A stretch of DNA of 48,454 nucleotides from Rhynchosporium graminicola (lineage: Eukaryota > Ascomycota > Leotiomycetes > Helotiales > Ploettnerulaceae): positions 8,051 through 56,504 of the forward strand of contig FJUW01000102.1 of assembly GCA_900074885.1 (NCBI GenBank), in the 5' to 3' direction. Each line of letters starts with the position of its first letter. Positions within the stretch are counted from its first letter, which is position 1. Shown piece after piece: positions 34,530 through 47,099 of the stretch. A model generated the notes under the pieces. That model was not told the DNA's origin, did no database searches, and saw only the letters and a list, made by a program, of their open reading frames with translations. The position numbers and the translations under genes are program-made.

Positions 34530-35890
34530 ATACGATAGTTCTTTATAAACTTTCTTTATAACTCTATTTTGCTTTTCAGTACTATTAATATATAACTTAA
34601 TTAGGAATATATTATTAACTCTTATATAAAGATACTTGTTCTTAAATAATTACTAGAGTACTTAATTTTTATAGTCTTTAAAGTAGCCTATTTTAATAGA
34701 TATTAGATACTTAAAACTAATTGAGTATTAAGTATATTCTTTTGATTTAACTAAATAAGAGAGTTTTAAGACTCTTAATTTATAAGATTATATTATAAGT
34801 TAATTTACCTTAGTAATAAAAATAGAAATATTTTCTACATAACTTATAATTTAACTATATTAGAAGAGTATTCCCTCTCTCCTCTTAATAAAATATTATT
34901 AATTATAATCTCAGTATCAATAATATACCTAACTTCGAAGTCTATAAGTTATATCTAAGTAATCTAATCAATAAGTAAAACTCTTAGAAGATAGCTTACT
35001 ACTCTATATAGTTATTCTATAAAGATTTAAGTATTAGTTTCAAAGATAAAATAGTAATTATAGAACTTTTAGAATATCTTCTTTATAACTTTCAGAGCTC
35101 CTCTGCACTCTGTCTTTATTATATTATATTCAGTTTTAGCTAGATTCTGTAAGCTACTTTCCAAGTATATAAGATATTACCTTTTCTTATTATCTTCTTA
35201 TTATAAAACTATACTTTAACTAAATTTACTAATATCTATTATTAAAATAATCACTTCAGCTTCTAAATCTTAATCTCAAGTAATTAGAGTAGAGGCTATA
35301 AGAAGCTTACTTTTAAGATATTCTATAGCTATTTTGTATTCCTTAGTCGAAGTGAAAGTAATATCTTTCTTAAGATTTATATAAATATAAGCTATAATTA
35401 TAGAAAGATATTTAGTATAGAGTTAATAATAACTTCAACCTATAAGGAAAGCTCTAGTTTTATAGTATCTTTATACTTCTTCTACTTTATAATCTTAAGT
35501 AATTTAGTAATATTAGAGTATCTTCTTTTATTACTAATTATAAATCTAATGATTTTCAATAAAGATATATAGTATTATAATTCAGAGCTCACTATAGCTT
35601 TAGCTCTTTGAAATTCTTTAGCTCTCTGAAATTAAATAAGTACTTTATTAATATTCTATATATATTTAAGTATATATTACTAAATTCTAGGAAATCTAGG
35701 AACTTCTATATAATCGTAGAAGAAGTTAGATCCTTTGACTTTAAACCTTTAACTTTAATATTATCTATAAAAAGTAAAATCATAATTTAGAATATAATTA
35801 ATTAAGATCTCAGTAATAACTCTTATGAATTATACTTTAAAATAATAGCTTCTTAAAGTAGTTTAGTTATTCTAAGAAGTCTAATTAATA
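34530..35890 (-). pseudogene. Fragment G: Ty3/gypsy reverse transcriptase and RNase H
   Basis: Minus-strand frames give LLFIDNIKVKG near 35740 (family FVDDIKVKG, the RT catalytic box), then NINKVL, KRRYSNITKLLKIIK, DITFTSTKEYKIAIEYLKSK (RNase H entry), ALYxNxxE-like ESGLW...ECRG remnants and further RNase H. Several frameshifts are present. It belongs to a different Ty3/gypsy lineage from A and B, with short linkers and FVDDIKVKG. It is bordered by F on the left and cut by element C on the right. The plus-strand frame at 35608-35790 is a shadow. Confidence 0.75.
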
Positions 35891-35895
35891 TATAA

Positions 35896-36165
35896 TATAA
35901 CGATAGCTTATCTGAAGGTCATATGAGGAGAAGGATAGATACTAGGACCTAAGTTCCTAGGTATCCCAGCATAGTTAGTAGCCGACTCGATATAATATCA
36001 GACTAGTATTAGTATATATATATAAGGTACTTTATACTCTATCTTCCTTCTTTCGTTCTTTCTTGTCTTCTTATTTCCTTAATAGTAGACTATATAAGAT
36101 CGCTCTTAGCTTTCCTACTTATTTTATTCCTACTTATATACTACTTTAAGTCTTATATCGATATA
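35896..36165 (+). repeat. Element C, left LTR (270 bp)
   Basis: Starts TATAACGATAGCT and ends TTATATCGATATA (TGTAACGACA/TGTCGTTACA after RIP). Carries TATATATATAAGGTAC-type promoter sequence near 36020. The bases just before it are TATAA (35891-35895). Confidence 0.9.
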
Positions 36166-36199
36166 TTAAATAAGAAGATTACTATAGCAAGAGATAGCT

Positions 36200-38225
36200 T
36201 AATATAATATCTTACTTACTAAGTTAGTTAGTTAATAATTACTTATATGTAGCTAAGATTCTAGAGATCTCTCGGATAGCTATAAATTAGAGTTTAATTT
36301 AGCTTATTATAAATAGTATAATAGAAGAAGTCTTCGCTAATACTCTTTTAATAGCTCTCTTAGTATAAAGGAATATAAAAAGATTTTAAAGAAAGTATAA
36401 TAATACCTTAGAACTTTAATTTCTATATATCGCTACTAAAATAGCTCTAATATACCCCTTCTCGAGCTACTATTAAAGCTTTTAAATGAAACCCCGAAGA
36501 TTATCTAGTTCTAGAGGAACTCGACTTAATCTCCCTCGCTCTATCTTCGAACCTAATCTATTATACTCTCTTTTACTATAAACTTCTCTTATACTAGAGA
36601 ATATTAATATCTTATTAAGAAAGTACTAATTAAGAGGGAAAAGAAAATAAAAGCGAAGCTTACTAAGAGTATAATTACTAAGTACTCTTATTACTTTAAT
36701 TACTTCTATTAATAACTCGAATCTGCTTTATTCTATCTTATAGCGATTAGCGGAATAAGAAGTAAAGAATAACTCTCTAGAAAATACTATAAATAGACTT
36801 ATCTCTATATAGAATCAGTTCCTCTTAGATATCTCTCGCTTATCTTCTACTCTTTAACTAGAGCTAGTATTATAATCTCTATATACTCAGGGGAACTAGA
36901 GTATTACTATAGAGTTTAATAAGCTAGAAAACACTATTCTAATATATACTATTAAGAGAGAGGATATTACTTCTAATAAACTATCGCTCTCTCCCGGAGC
37001 TAAATCAGTAGAGTTATACCTTAAGAAGTCTTATCTTACTAAGAAGATTCTACTCTTAGATAATAGATCAGATTTTACTTTCCTCTAGTAAAGAGTATTA
37101 ATATAAGACTAATTAGCTATAAGTACTGACTATTATCTTACGAAGCTCTCTCGGCGCGTTCTTATATAAGGACTAGTTATTAGATTAGCTAAGGAGTATC
37201 TTACTTCTTAGTACTTTACTAACGAATTTAAGATTAGTAATAAAATAATCTTCTTATTAGAAGAGAACTTTCTTACTAATCTAGAAGAAGACAACTATTA
37301 TAATACTTTCTACTACTTAGAAATATAATAAATTAGTTATACTCGCGAGACTTTTACTAAGTTCTATAATCGATTTTAAAGTATTATTATCTAAGGAAAA
37401 GTTAAAAAGAAGAAGTAGTTCTTCTGTATATAAAATAAGATTATATTATCCTTACGCGCTATAACTCTTATTATTAAGCTAATATAGAATAAGAACTACA
37501 GTTCTATAGTCAGATTATTACTTTCTTTTAATAAAAAATATTACTATAACTCAGAAAGCCCTTATAACGCTCTTATCTAAAGAAAGTTACTACTTAGATA
37601 TAATACTATAAGCTTACTATTACTACTACGACTTCTTCTAGCTCTACTTCTTACTAATCCTTAAGCTTAGCTCCTTGATAAACTACTTCTATATTATACG
37701 TATATACCTCTATCTTAGTATAGGCTAGTACTCTTTCTATATCCTACTTACTAAAACGCTCTATCATCTCGACTAGAGATACTCTTAAGTACTACAGTTA
37801 CAAATAAGTCAGCTATATTAAGCTAGATTATCTGAACCTACTTAAGATATAACTAATCGACGAATTTCCAGAAGAGAAAGGAGCGACTAAGAAGATAAAA
37901 GAAGATATACTTTCTATATCTAACTTAATATAAGAGGAAAATAATAAGGCTTAGATAAAAACTTCTTTCTAAGTCTATATAAGTATAACTTCTTTAATCT
38001 CGATCTTAACTCCTTAATAAGAGGTAAGTAATTTATATACTTAATTATAATTAGTATAAATAGACTAGAAGTCTTTATAAATAGTCCAATTAATACTAAA
38101 GCGACTAATTATCTAATTATTAATTATATCTTTACTAAACGGCTATTAGAGGCTCCTAGTATAAAAATCGAGCTACTTTCTTATTCTATGCTAATACATA
38201 GTTTCTAGTAGTTTATTAGAACTTA
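36200..38225 (+). pseudogene. Element C gag and protease remnants
   Basis: Colinear with element D 42930-44930. The protease site NSPINTKATNYLII lies at 38080-38121. The match to D stops at about 38222-38230, just before the copia LTR. Confidence 0.8.
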
Positions 38226-38240
38226 TATATCGCAAGGTTA

Positions 38241-38851
38241 TGTTGATCTTCAGAGTAAGGCATAGAGTAGTTGAATGTTATTAGTTGCATTATAGTACTA
38301 ATTACTATAGAGAGTTAACTAAAGGTATTATCTAGGAATATCCGCACGGACTATACACGTGACTATAGTCACCTGATCTATACTAAGACCCATATCCTCG
38401 TAACACACCCCTCTATAGAGATACTATAAAGTCGGTAACTTCTATAGGTACAAGTGATCTAAGCTCCTGTACTTAGTCGATTATACTATCGTATATATAC
38501 GTATAGTGATACCTCTAGAGACTAGCACTATGCCTCGATATCACGTGAACTAGATAAACTACAGGTTCTGTAATTCCTTTAAGATAGTTAGCCTTCCTAG
38601 TTAATATCTATATCTATTGAAAGGAATATCCCTTTCTCGTATACCTATAGGGACGGGGGTAATATTCATAGAGGAATTAGATACTAGTAGGTTAGACTAT
38701 TATCTTTATTAAGTGACTTTTCTATACGAGTTATAATAATTATAGATCTATAATATATCCCGGATATTCTTTAATATCCGGGCCTATATACTAGCTCTAG
38801 TCCCGATTAAGTTACTACGTGATACTACACTGAATACTAACTATTCTAATA
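38241..38851 (-). repeat. Copia fragment 3' LTR (about 611 bp)
   Basis: Starts TGTTGATCTTCAGAG and ends CTATTCTAATA, next to CTCCCCCTT (the polypurine tract on the minus strand). The outer 350 bp retain many TpG/CpA and include the inverted pair CACGTGACTATAGTCAC near 38357. RIP is stronger toward the interior. Confidence 0.75.
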
Positions 38852-38879
38852 CTCCCCCTTAAGGTATATTACGATTACC

Positions 38880-39380
38880 TTATTACTCGTAAGTCCTCTA
38901 TAAGTCTTATTTAGCCTTTGAACCTTTTAAATACTACTCGTTCGAGTAGCTTTATTATTCTATCGGCGACTATTTCTACTATTAGGATATAGTCGACTTT
39001 AAAGCTCCTAGTTTCCGCTAAGTCGCGTATAAAGTAATAGGTAATATCGATATGCTTCGAGCGTTCATTTGAGTAAGTATTCTTAGTTAAAGTAATTACT
39101 CCTTAGTTATCTCTGAATATCTATATTAGTCTAGAGTCTTCTCTAATAAAGTAAGAGTATCCTAGATCTCGTAGTACTTATATAAACTATTAGCCTTACT
39201 TTACGCAGTTCGCAAGTACTATATATTCTGATTCGCAGCTCGATATAGTAATAGAGCACTACTTCTTACTTAACTAAGAGAATAGTTTATTATAGAATAT
39301 TAATACGCTTCTAGAGATACTTTTCCGGTCGACTTTATTACTTTCCTAGTCTATATTAGAGTAAAGAGCTATAGTATTAT
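38880..39380 (-). pseudogene. Copia RNase H remnant
   Basis: The minus strand reads NKVDRKSISRSVLIFYNKLFS, SSCESEYIVLANCVK and ERSKHIDITYYFIRDLAE. This is a nearly complete Ty1/copia RNase H (DRKSTSG, ESEY, KHID) with few stops. Confidence 0.9.
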
Positions 39381-39519
39381 ATTCTCCCCTTACTCTATAG
39401 TAAATTCTTATCTTAATAGTTAACTTTAAGTACTATAATAGCGCTTTCAGAGCGTATCCGTAGTACTTAGCTAGATCGCTTATAAATTAACTAAGCTTTC
39501 TAAGGATAAAGATAATATC

Positions 39520-40330
39520 TAGTCTCGTAAAGATTATTATATATATTAAGCTTCTAATAGCTTACTAGTATTCGTTTATATTAATCCTTTCGTTATTACT
39601 ACTCGCGGGGTAAAGGTTCTCGTAGCTTATTATTAGTATCTATTTTAGTTTAAAGGTTTCCTAAGTAATACTAAACTTATTAAGTATACTAAGTAGATAT
39701 TATTCTTAGTCGATTTTAAGGACCTTAGAGAAGATTCTTAGAGCTAAATTTATCGTAAGTAACTCTAGCTCTAAGAATCTTCTCTATCTCCTCTAGATTC
39801 TTAGCTTTAAATATTCCAGAAAGTTTCGTATAAAACTAGTCTAGCTCCCCTTTTTTCCTAGCGCTTACTATAATATCGTCGATATATATAAGGAGCTTAA
39901 CTAAGTTTTCCTTATACGTAAATATATATAAGTCGATAGTACTCTATCGAAATCCCTATTTTAATAGTTCTGCTTTTATAAGCTTATTCTAGTCTCTTAT
40001 CGCTTACTTTAGTCTATATAAGCTTTTTAAAGCTTACTATATATAACTATTCTTAACCTTAATCCCTTTCGGAACTTTTAAGAATATATCCTCTTTAAGT
40101 TCTAACTTTATAAATATATTCTTAATATTATATTATTAGTATTCTAGATCCTTTTTAGTAACTATAGCTAAGAAAAGCCTTAGCGTATCTATCCTAACTA
40201 TTAGCACGAATATTTAGTCGTAATCGAGCCCGTGTATTTAGCTAAATCCTCTTACGACTAAACGAGCTTTATATTACTCTATATTCCTATTTATTATAGT
40301 CTTTATTATATAGACTTATTTATGAGATAC
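39520..40330 (-). pseudogene. Copia reverse transcriptase remnant
   Basis: Minus strand: YKARLVVRGFS near 40270 (entry of copia RT), the intact catalytic box LLIYIDDIIVSA at about 39861-39900, and AIRSLIYIIIFTRLDI near 39540. The YIDD box was spared by RIP, unlike those of A, B and D. Confidence 0.9.
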
Positions 40331-41435
40331 TAAGTTTAATTCCTCTAGTATAATAACTTCTCGGAACGTCTCGTTTACATATAGAGATAATATCTCCTTA
40401 GATATAATAGCTATCTACTATTTTACTTATAAGCTAGTTATTATTTCTTTATATATCTTTAAGATCTTAATACTTACGATTTCTATAGCTATAAGAGTAA
40501 TCTTAATCTTATCACTTATCTATTTATCTCTTATAGATAAGTCTTTCTAGTTAGTTTATATAAGTTATCCTTTTAGTAGTATTTTCGTAATTATAGCTCG
40601 GATCCTCTTAGCTTCCCCTTAGTCTTCTAGTTCTAATCTTACTCTTTTCCTAGCTCGAGTAAAGTACCTAAATACCTCTTAGTTATTTATAGATTAATTA
40701 AGTTAACTATAGTTAACCTAAATAGTAGGAGTTCTATCTATAGGAGTATCTATAAGTACTCTATTTATCGATTCCGAATCTTAGTCTAGAGCCTTAGGGA
40801 TTAAATCTTATATCTAGTAATCTATTAGTATTACTTTAGTAGAGTTATCCTAATACTCTAAAGTTAATTCCGCTGATCTTAGTATTCTAATTAGTAAGAT
40901 AGACTTATAAGTCGATCGTGCTAATACTAATACGTTCGCAGGTCTATCTTATATAGTCTTTAGGTTATCTTCTAGTATCTTATCTAATAAGATAATCTTA
41001 GGAGTATAATCTAGTATATCCTCTTTAGTAAAGCTTAAGATATTTATTAGTAGAATAAATAAAAGTATTTCTACTCGCAGATTTTCTATTATATTAACCT
41101 TTTTACTAATTTCCTTAGGTACTTTAGGTCTCCTGTGAGCTCTTCTATCTAGAGTAACGTTTATAGTTCCTTATAACCTAGCTATATAATTCCGAAGTCT
41201 CAGGTAAACTAATCCTCTATTACTACTTTCCTTAATAATAACCTTACTTATTATAATTATTAAGCCTCTTTCGGGAGAGTAGACTTTAAAGTACTTAGTT
41301 ATATTTTCCGAATATCTTATAAAGACCTTAACTCTACTAGAGTTAATAAGCTTATCGTAACGCTTATCTGAGGAGATAGTTTTCTTATCTATATAATAGA
41401 AGTATTTACTCCTCTATTTGCGAATATAGTTAAAT
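40331..41435 (-). pseudogene. Copia linker between integrase and RT
   Basis: Minus strand: KVFIRYSENITKYFKVYSPE (the family FIGYSENTK...VYSP motif at the integrase C-terminus) followed by an acidic and charged linker. The catalytic integrase domain is missing. Confidence 0.8.
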
Positions 41436-41640
41436 CTACCTCCGGAGATTATCGCTAGTTAAGAAGAGTAGGAGTTATAAGATATACTCGCTATATAGCT
41501 CTTAAGAGGTAATCTGAAGTATTAAGTTAGCTAGCTAAGCTACGATCTAGACTTAACTTAATATAATACTTCTGATCTAATAAGTACTCTATAGAAAGTT
41601 AGAGATTTCTATACTATTAACCTAAGTAAACTTAGACTTC
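41436..41640 (+). pseudogene. Element C chromodomain remnant
   Basis: Reads EE(stop)ELQDILAI(stop)LLRGNLKY(stop)VS(stop)L, the same as D at 48340-48454 and B in reverse. It marks the point where C sequence resumes after the copia fragment. Confidence 0.75.
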
Positions 41641-41789
41641 TATATAAACTAGATTAATAGATTAAAGCTTAAGAAGATAGAATAGATAATTATAGTTACT
41701 TAGAGGATAATAAGCTATTATAGATATTAGTATTAAAATTTATTACTAAAGATAATCTCCTGATTATACTCTATAATAGCACTATATCT

Positions 41790-42638
41790 AAAACTCTACT
41801 TCTTCTATTACTTCTACTTTATTAGCTTTCTCTTCTAAGGTTTCTAAAGCTTCTAGGAAATCTAGAATATCTAGAACTAGAACTATTATATTTAACTATT
41901 TACTTAAATTTTAACAATATAGCTTTAGTAGTAGATCGAGTATAATAGTTAATCCTATAAGCTTTCTTCTTTAGAGAGGGTCTAAGAGTATCTAGATCTA
42001 ATATTATCTTAGAACTAGAAGATAGATTCCTCTTTCCTTTAGTATTAGATATTATAGCTTTAAATAAAGCTTTCTTTATAAATTCATATATAATAGTAGT
42101 TAACTCTTTCGTTTACTTTAATACTATTTATATTATTACTTTATACTTAGCCGAATCTATTATTAGAGTATCTAAACCTTATATTATATTAGTATTATAT
42201 TAGTATCTAAGGTTTCTAGGATCTTAACTTATTACTTTAATAAACTCTAACTTATTAAATACTTTTTCTATAGATTGTTTTAAAGCTTAAGTCTTTATTA
42301 GTTATATAATAGTAATCTCTAATATAATAATAGAAGTAATGGATTTCACGAGATAACAGATCCGATTAATAGCTTTATAAGTAGCTATAATACTACCCTA
42401 ATTTAGCTCTAGATCCTTAGCTTCGCTGCCTAAAAGTAAACTAAATAAAATAATATACTTTATATTAATATAATTAGGTAACTATAACGTATTAGTATAT
42501 ATTATTATATTTAGGTTTAATTAACTTATATACTTATAACTACTTTTTAATACTAAATAATACTTATAAAGCTTAAAGTTAAGCTTATTAAATAAATATA
42601 GAAATTTTAAGATAAGAGTACTATTATACTCTAGCTTA
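41790..42638 (-). pseudogene. Accessory antisense reading frame, copy C
   Basis: The minus strand gives the same protein as B 13033-13991. It begins abruptly at the LTR with YNSTLILKFLYLFNKLNFKL, then EKVFNKLEFIKV, DSAKYKVII and SNTKGKRNLSSSSKIILDLD. It lacks roughly the first 45-70 codons seen in B but keeps the frame where B has a 1-base loss (42211-42227). The last 50 codons are shifted in frame near 41900. Confidence 0.65.
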
Positions 42639-42907
42639 TATAACGATAACTCACCTGAATATCATATAAGAAGAAGGATAGATACTAGGGCCTAAGTCTA
42701 TAGGTATCCCGGTATAACTAGTGTTCGACTTAGTATAGTATCGGACTAGTACTAGTATATATATATAAGGTGCTTTATACTCTATCTCTTTTCTTCTTCC
42801 TTTCTTATCTTTTTATTTCTTTAGTAGTAGATTATATAAGATCGCTCTTAGCTTTCCTACTTATTTTATTCTTATTTATATACCGCCTTAAGTCTTATAT
42901 TATTATA
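42639..42907 (+). repeat. LTR shared by elements C and D (269 bp)
   Basis: Starts TATAACGATAACTCACCTG and ends TTATATTATTATA. It is the right LTR of C and at the same time the left LTR of D, whose internal sequence follows directly (TTAAATAAAAAGATT, as after the left LTR of C). Confidence 0.9.
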
Positions 42908-42929
42908 TTAAATAAAAAGATTAAGATAA

Positions 42930-44770
42930 CTAGAGATAGCTTATTATAATATCTTACTACTAAATTAGTTATTTAATAACTACTTATATATAGCTAAGAT
43001 ACTAGAGATCTCTCAGATAACTATAAATTAGGGTTTAATTTAGCTTATTATAAATAGTACTATAGAGGAGGTCTTCGCTAACGCTCCTTTAATAACTCTC
43101 TTAGTATAAAGGAATTATAAATAGATTTTAAAGAAAGTATAATAAATACCTCGGAACTTCAACTTCTATATATCGCTAGCGAAATAGCCCTAATATACCT
43201 CTTTTTTTAAGCTATTATTATAGCTCCTAACTAATAAACTAGAGACTCCTCTAGTTCTAAGGGAACTTAATACGATCTCTCCTGCTCTTTCTCCGAACCT
43301 AATCTATTATATCTTTCCTTACTCTAAATATCTCTTATACTAGAGAATATTAGTATCTTATTAAGGAAGTACTAATTAAGAAGGAAAGGAAAATAAAAGC
43401 GAAATTTACTAGGAGTATAATCGCTAAGTACTCTTATTACTATAGATAACTCGAATCTGATCTATTCTCTCTTATAATAATTAGCGGACTAAGAGAAAAA
43501 GAATAACTCTCTAGAAGATACTATAGATAAACTAATCTCTATATAAGATAAGTTTCCTATAAGGGTATCTCGCTTATCTTCAACTCTTCTACTAGAACTA
43601 GTATTATAATCTCCTTATATTCCGGAGTAAAATAAGCTAATAAACTCTATTCTAATACGTAGTACTAAGAGAGAGGATACTATTTCTAATAAACTATCGC
43701 TTTCTTCTAGCGCTAAATCAGTAGAGTCACGCCTAAGGAAGTCTTATCTTACTAAGAAGATCCTATTCTTAGATAATAGATTAGACTTAACTTTCCTCTA
43801 ATAGAGAGTATTAATACGAGACTAGCTAGCTATAAACTCTAATTATTATTTTATAAACTTCTTCTAGCGTGTTCTCGTATAGGGACTAGTTACTAGATTA
43901 GCTAAGGAGTATCTTATGCCTTAGTATTTAGCTAATAAGTTTAAGACTAATAATAAAATAATCTTCTTATTAGAGGAGAACTTTCTTACTAGTTTAGAAG
44001 AAGATAACTATTATAATACTTTCTATTACTTAGAAATATAATAACTTAGCTATACTCGTATGACCTTCGCTGAGTTTCGTAATCGATTTTAAAGCGCTAT
44101 TATCTAAAGTAAAGTTGAAAAGAAGAAGTAGTTCTTTTATATATAAGATAAGATTATATTATTCTTATATACTTTAACTCTTATTATTAAACTAATATAG
44201 AATAAGGATTATACTTCTATAGTTAGATCCTTATTTTCTTTTAATATTAAGTATTATTATAACTCAGAATATACTTATCCCGAGAAAGCTACTACTTAGA
44301 TATAGTACTATAAGCTTACTATTATTACTATAACTTCTACTAATTCTACTCCTTACTAGTCCCTAAGCTTAGCTCCTCGATAAACTACTCCCGCTCTATA
44401 TATATATACTTCTACCCCGGTATAAGCTAGTACTTCCTCCGCGCTAAAACGCCTTATTATCTTAATCGGAGAACTCCTTAGGTATTATAGTTATAGATAG
44501 CTTAGTTATATTAAGCTGACTACTTTAACTTACCTAAGGTTTAATTAATTAATAAATTTCCGAAAGAGGAAGAAGTAACTAAGGAAGTAATAGAAGATAT
44601 ACTCTTCGAATCTGGAATAATACTAGAGGGAAACGACAAGGCCTAAGTAAAAACTCTTTCCTGGGTCTATATAAATATAATCTCTCTAATCTTAATCTTA
44701 ACTCTCTAATAGGAAGTAAGTAATTTATATACCTGACTATAGTTAGTAGGAATAAGCTAGAAGTCTCTAT
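42930..44770 (+). pseudogene. Element D gag remnant
   Basis: The frame reads KSYLTKKILFLDNRLDLTFL, LVTRLAKEYLMP and IIFLLEENFLTSLEEDNYYNT, typical of fungal Gag with its long helical core. Stops are TAA/TAG. No zinc knuckle is seen. Confidence 0.75.
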
Positions 44771-44771
44771 A

Positions 44772-44813
44772 AATAGCTTAATCGATACTAAAGCGAATAG
44801 CTATCTATTTATA
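44772..44813 (+). pseudogene. Element D aspartic protease active site
   Basis: NSLIDTKANSYLFI, a retropepsin D-T/S-G-A box with Gly changed to Lys by G-to-A changes. Confidence 0.75.
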
Positions 44814-45699
44814 ATTGTATTCTTACTAGATAACTATTAAAAGCCCTTAGTATTAAAATCGAGCTACTACTTTATTTTATTCTAATATATAGTTTCTAAT
44901 AATCCGTTAGAACTTATATTATCTATTTTATATATTTATACTTTTCTATTAATAATAAGTATATTTATAATTACTTTTTATTCTCCTCGATTTAGGATAA
45001 TAAGATATAATTATTAGTATTAAATAGATATAACGATTTCAATTTAAGCTAGATACGCTCTATTATAAGCTACTATAATCGGAATAATATCTGGTTACTC
45101 TCTGATATAATAAGGAGATAATTATAACTCTACTACTTTATAAACTTAGTATTAATTAATCTTACTAAATTAATACTAATACGCGAGACTTAGCTATAAA
45201 CTAGTTAGACTAACGCTAATTACTCTAAATAGTAGCGATATAATATATTAACATATTATCTTATTATTTAACTTATTTCCGCTTATTACTAAGGAATCTA
45301 AACTCTTTTCTACTCTGAATTTATTAAGAAAAGTACTTATACTAAAACCCTATTATAAGTACTCCTCTTAACTTCTAAGGATCTAGAAACTAGTTCTGAT
45401 TTACTAAATTAGTACTATAGCTTTTTACTTTAATATAAAATACGAAAGCTCTGAATTATTATTTATTAGTATCTACGAGATAAACTACCTCTTATAAGAT
45501 TATCTAAATAATAACTCCCCTAAGGATCCTAATACCGAATAACTTATAGATAAAAAGCTATCAGAATAGTACTATACTCTTAAGGAAGCCTTTTCTAAGC
45601 GGGATTCTAATATTCTTCTGCTATATCGCTTATATAACTATAAAATTATTCTAGAAAAACTATTACTTAATATATATTCGCTCTTATATTAGTAATCTA

Positions 45700-46940
45700 T
45701 AAATAAACTATAAGTAACTAAGAAGTACCTTATAGAGAACTTAGATAAGGGATTTATCGAATCTAGCTAAAGTCCTTTTATATTACTTATAATATTCGTT
45801 AAGAAAGCTAATAGAGGATTACGCTTCTATATTAACTATTATAAGTTTAATATAATCACTCGAAAGGATTTATATCTAATACTTAAGATCGATAAGCTCT
45901 TAACTCGTATATCTAAAGTAATAATTTTTACTAAACTAGATATCTAAGTAGTATTTAACTATATTTATATAGACTCCGAATCAGAGGAGTATATTACCTT
46001 CTAAACTCGCTTCAGATCCTATAAATATAAGGTACTCCCTTTTAAGCTTTATAATAAACTTAATATATATTAATAATATATAAATAATATACTACTAGAC
46101 TACTTAGACGATTTCTATATAGCTTACTTAGATAATACTCTTATATACTCGGAAACGCTTTAGGAATACGAGAGATATATTAAATTAGTATTATAATACT
46201 TAATAGATATTAGACTCTAAGTGAGTATTAAGAAAAGCGAATTCTATATTACTCGGACTAAGTACTTTAGATATATTATTATTACTAATAGAATTAAGCT
46301 AGACCCGAGAAAGTAATACTATTAGTAGACTAGAAGTACCCTGAAACGGTAATAGCTATAAAATCTTTCCTGGGATTCTATAGTTTCTACTATTAATTTA
46401 TTCGGAATTTCGGCCTTATTACTAAACCTCTCTTAATACTTACTAGGCCTATAGTACTATAGAACTTCACTAATAATTATAAGAAATCCTTTAACGAGTT
46501 ATATTAATAGCTACTATTAGTATAGAAACTATATTATTTCGACTCTAAATTATAGATTAAACTAGAAACTAATATCTCTAATAATATAATAGCTAAAGTT
46601 ATCTTCTAATTATATAAAGATAACTAGTAGTATCTAATTAGATTCTACTCTTATATTCTTAATAGATACGAACTAAACTAGAAGATCTATAATAAGGAAT
46701 TATATATTATTATTAAGTCTTTTCGGAAATAGAGACCTAAACTTATATCTCTATAATATTATACTAGCGTATATATAGACTATCGATCCTTAGAGTACTT
46801 TATAACTACTAAGGTCCTAACTAATAAGTAAGCTAGATAGATAGAATTCTTATCTGAATTTAACTTCTAAATTATATATATACTTAATAAAAATAATACT
46901 AAAGCTAATATCCTTAGCTATAAAGAATAAAACCTAAGGA
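45700..46940 (+). pseudogene. Element D reverse transcriptase and RNase H remnant
   Basis: FVKKANRGLRFYINYY, ISKVIIFTKLDI, DYLDDFYIAYLDNTLIYS (catalytic box, second Asp changed to Asn), KKSEFYITRTKYF, then RNase H. Same family as B. Confidence 0.9.
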
Positions 46941-47099
46941 TATAAGAATAATAGAAGCGGGATAATAGATCTCGGGTTTTACTATCTCTAGACTACTTAG
47001 ACCTTAGGATTAATATAAAGCTAGCTAAATATTATATCGATTAAATTAGTTATATATACTTAATATTACTAAAGACTAATATACTATCGGAACTTATAT

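Larger units (their letters stand above)
38241..41435 (-). mobile_element. Ty1/copia element fragment inside element C, 5'-truncated
   Basis: Minus-strand copia element with its 3' LTR at 38241-38851, polypurine tract at 38852-38862, RNase H, RT and a pre-RT linker. Gag, protease, nearly all of integrase and the 5' LTR are missing. The right border coincides with the point where C resumes similarity to D just before the chromodomain. Confidence 0.85.
35896..42907 (+). mobile_element. Element C: B-family chromovirus with pol replaced by a copia fragment
   Basis: Order: LTR (35896-36165), gag and protease remnants, a Ty1/copia fragment in reverse (38241 to about 41435), chromodomain, antisense accessory frame, LTR (42639-42907). 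Compared with element D, C lacks everything between the start of RT and the end of integrase (about 3.4 kb). Compared with B, it also lacks the last 600 bp before the 3' LTR, polypurine tract included. It could not have transposed in this form. Confidence 0.85.

Noticed and set aside
35608..35790. 60-codon plus-strand open frame (MKFFSSLKL...)
   Set aside because: The opposite strand encodes the RT fragment G in a recognisable way. The plus-strand frame is a shadow in AT-rich DNA.
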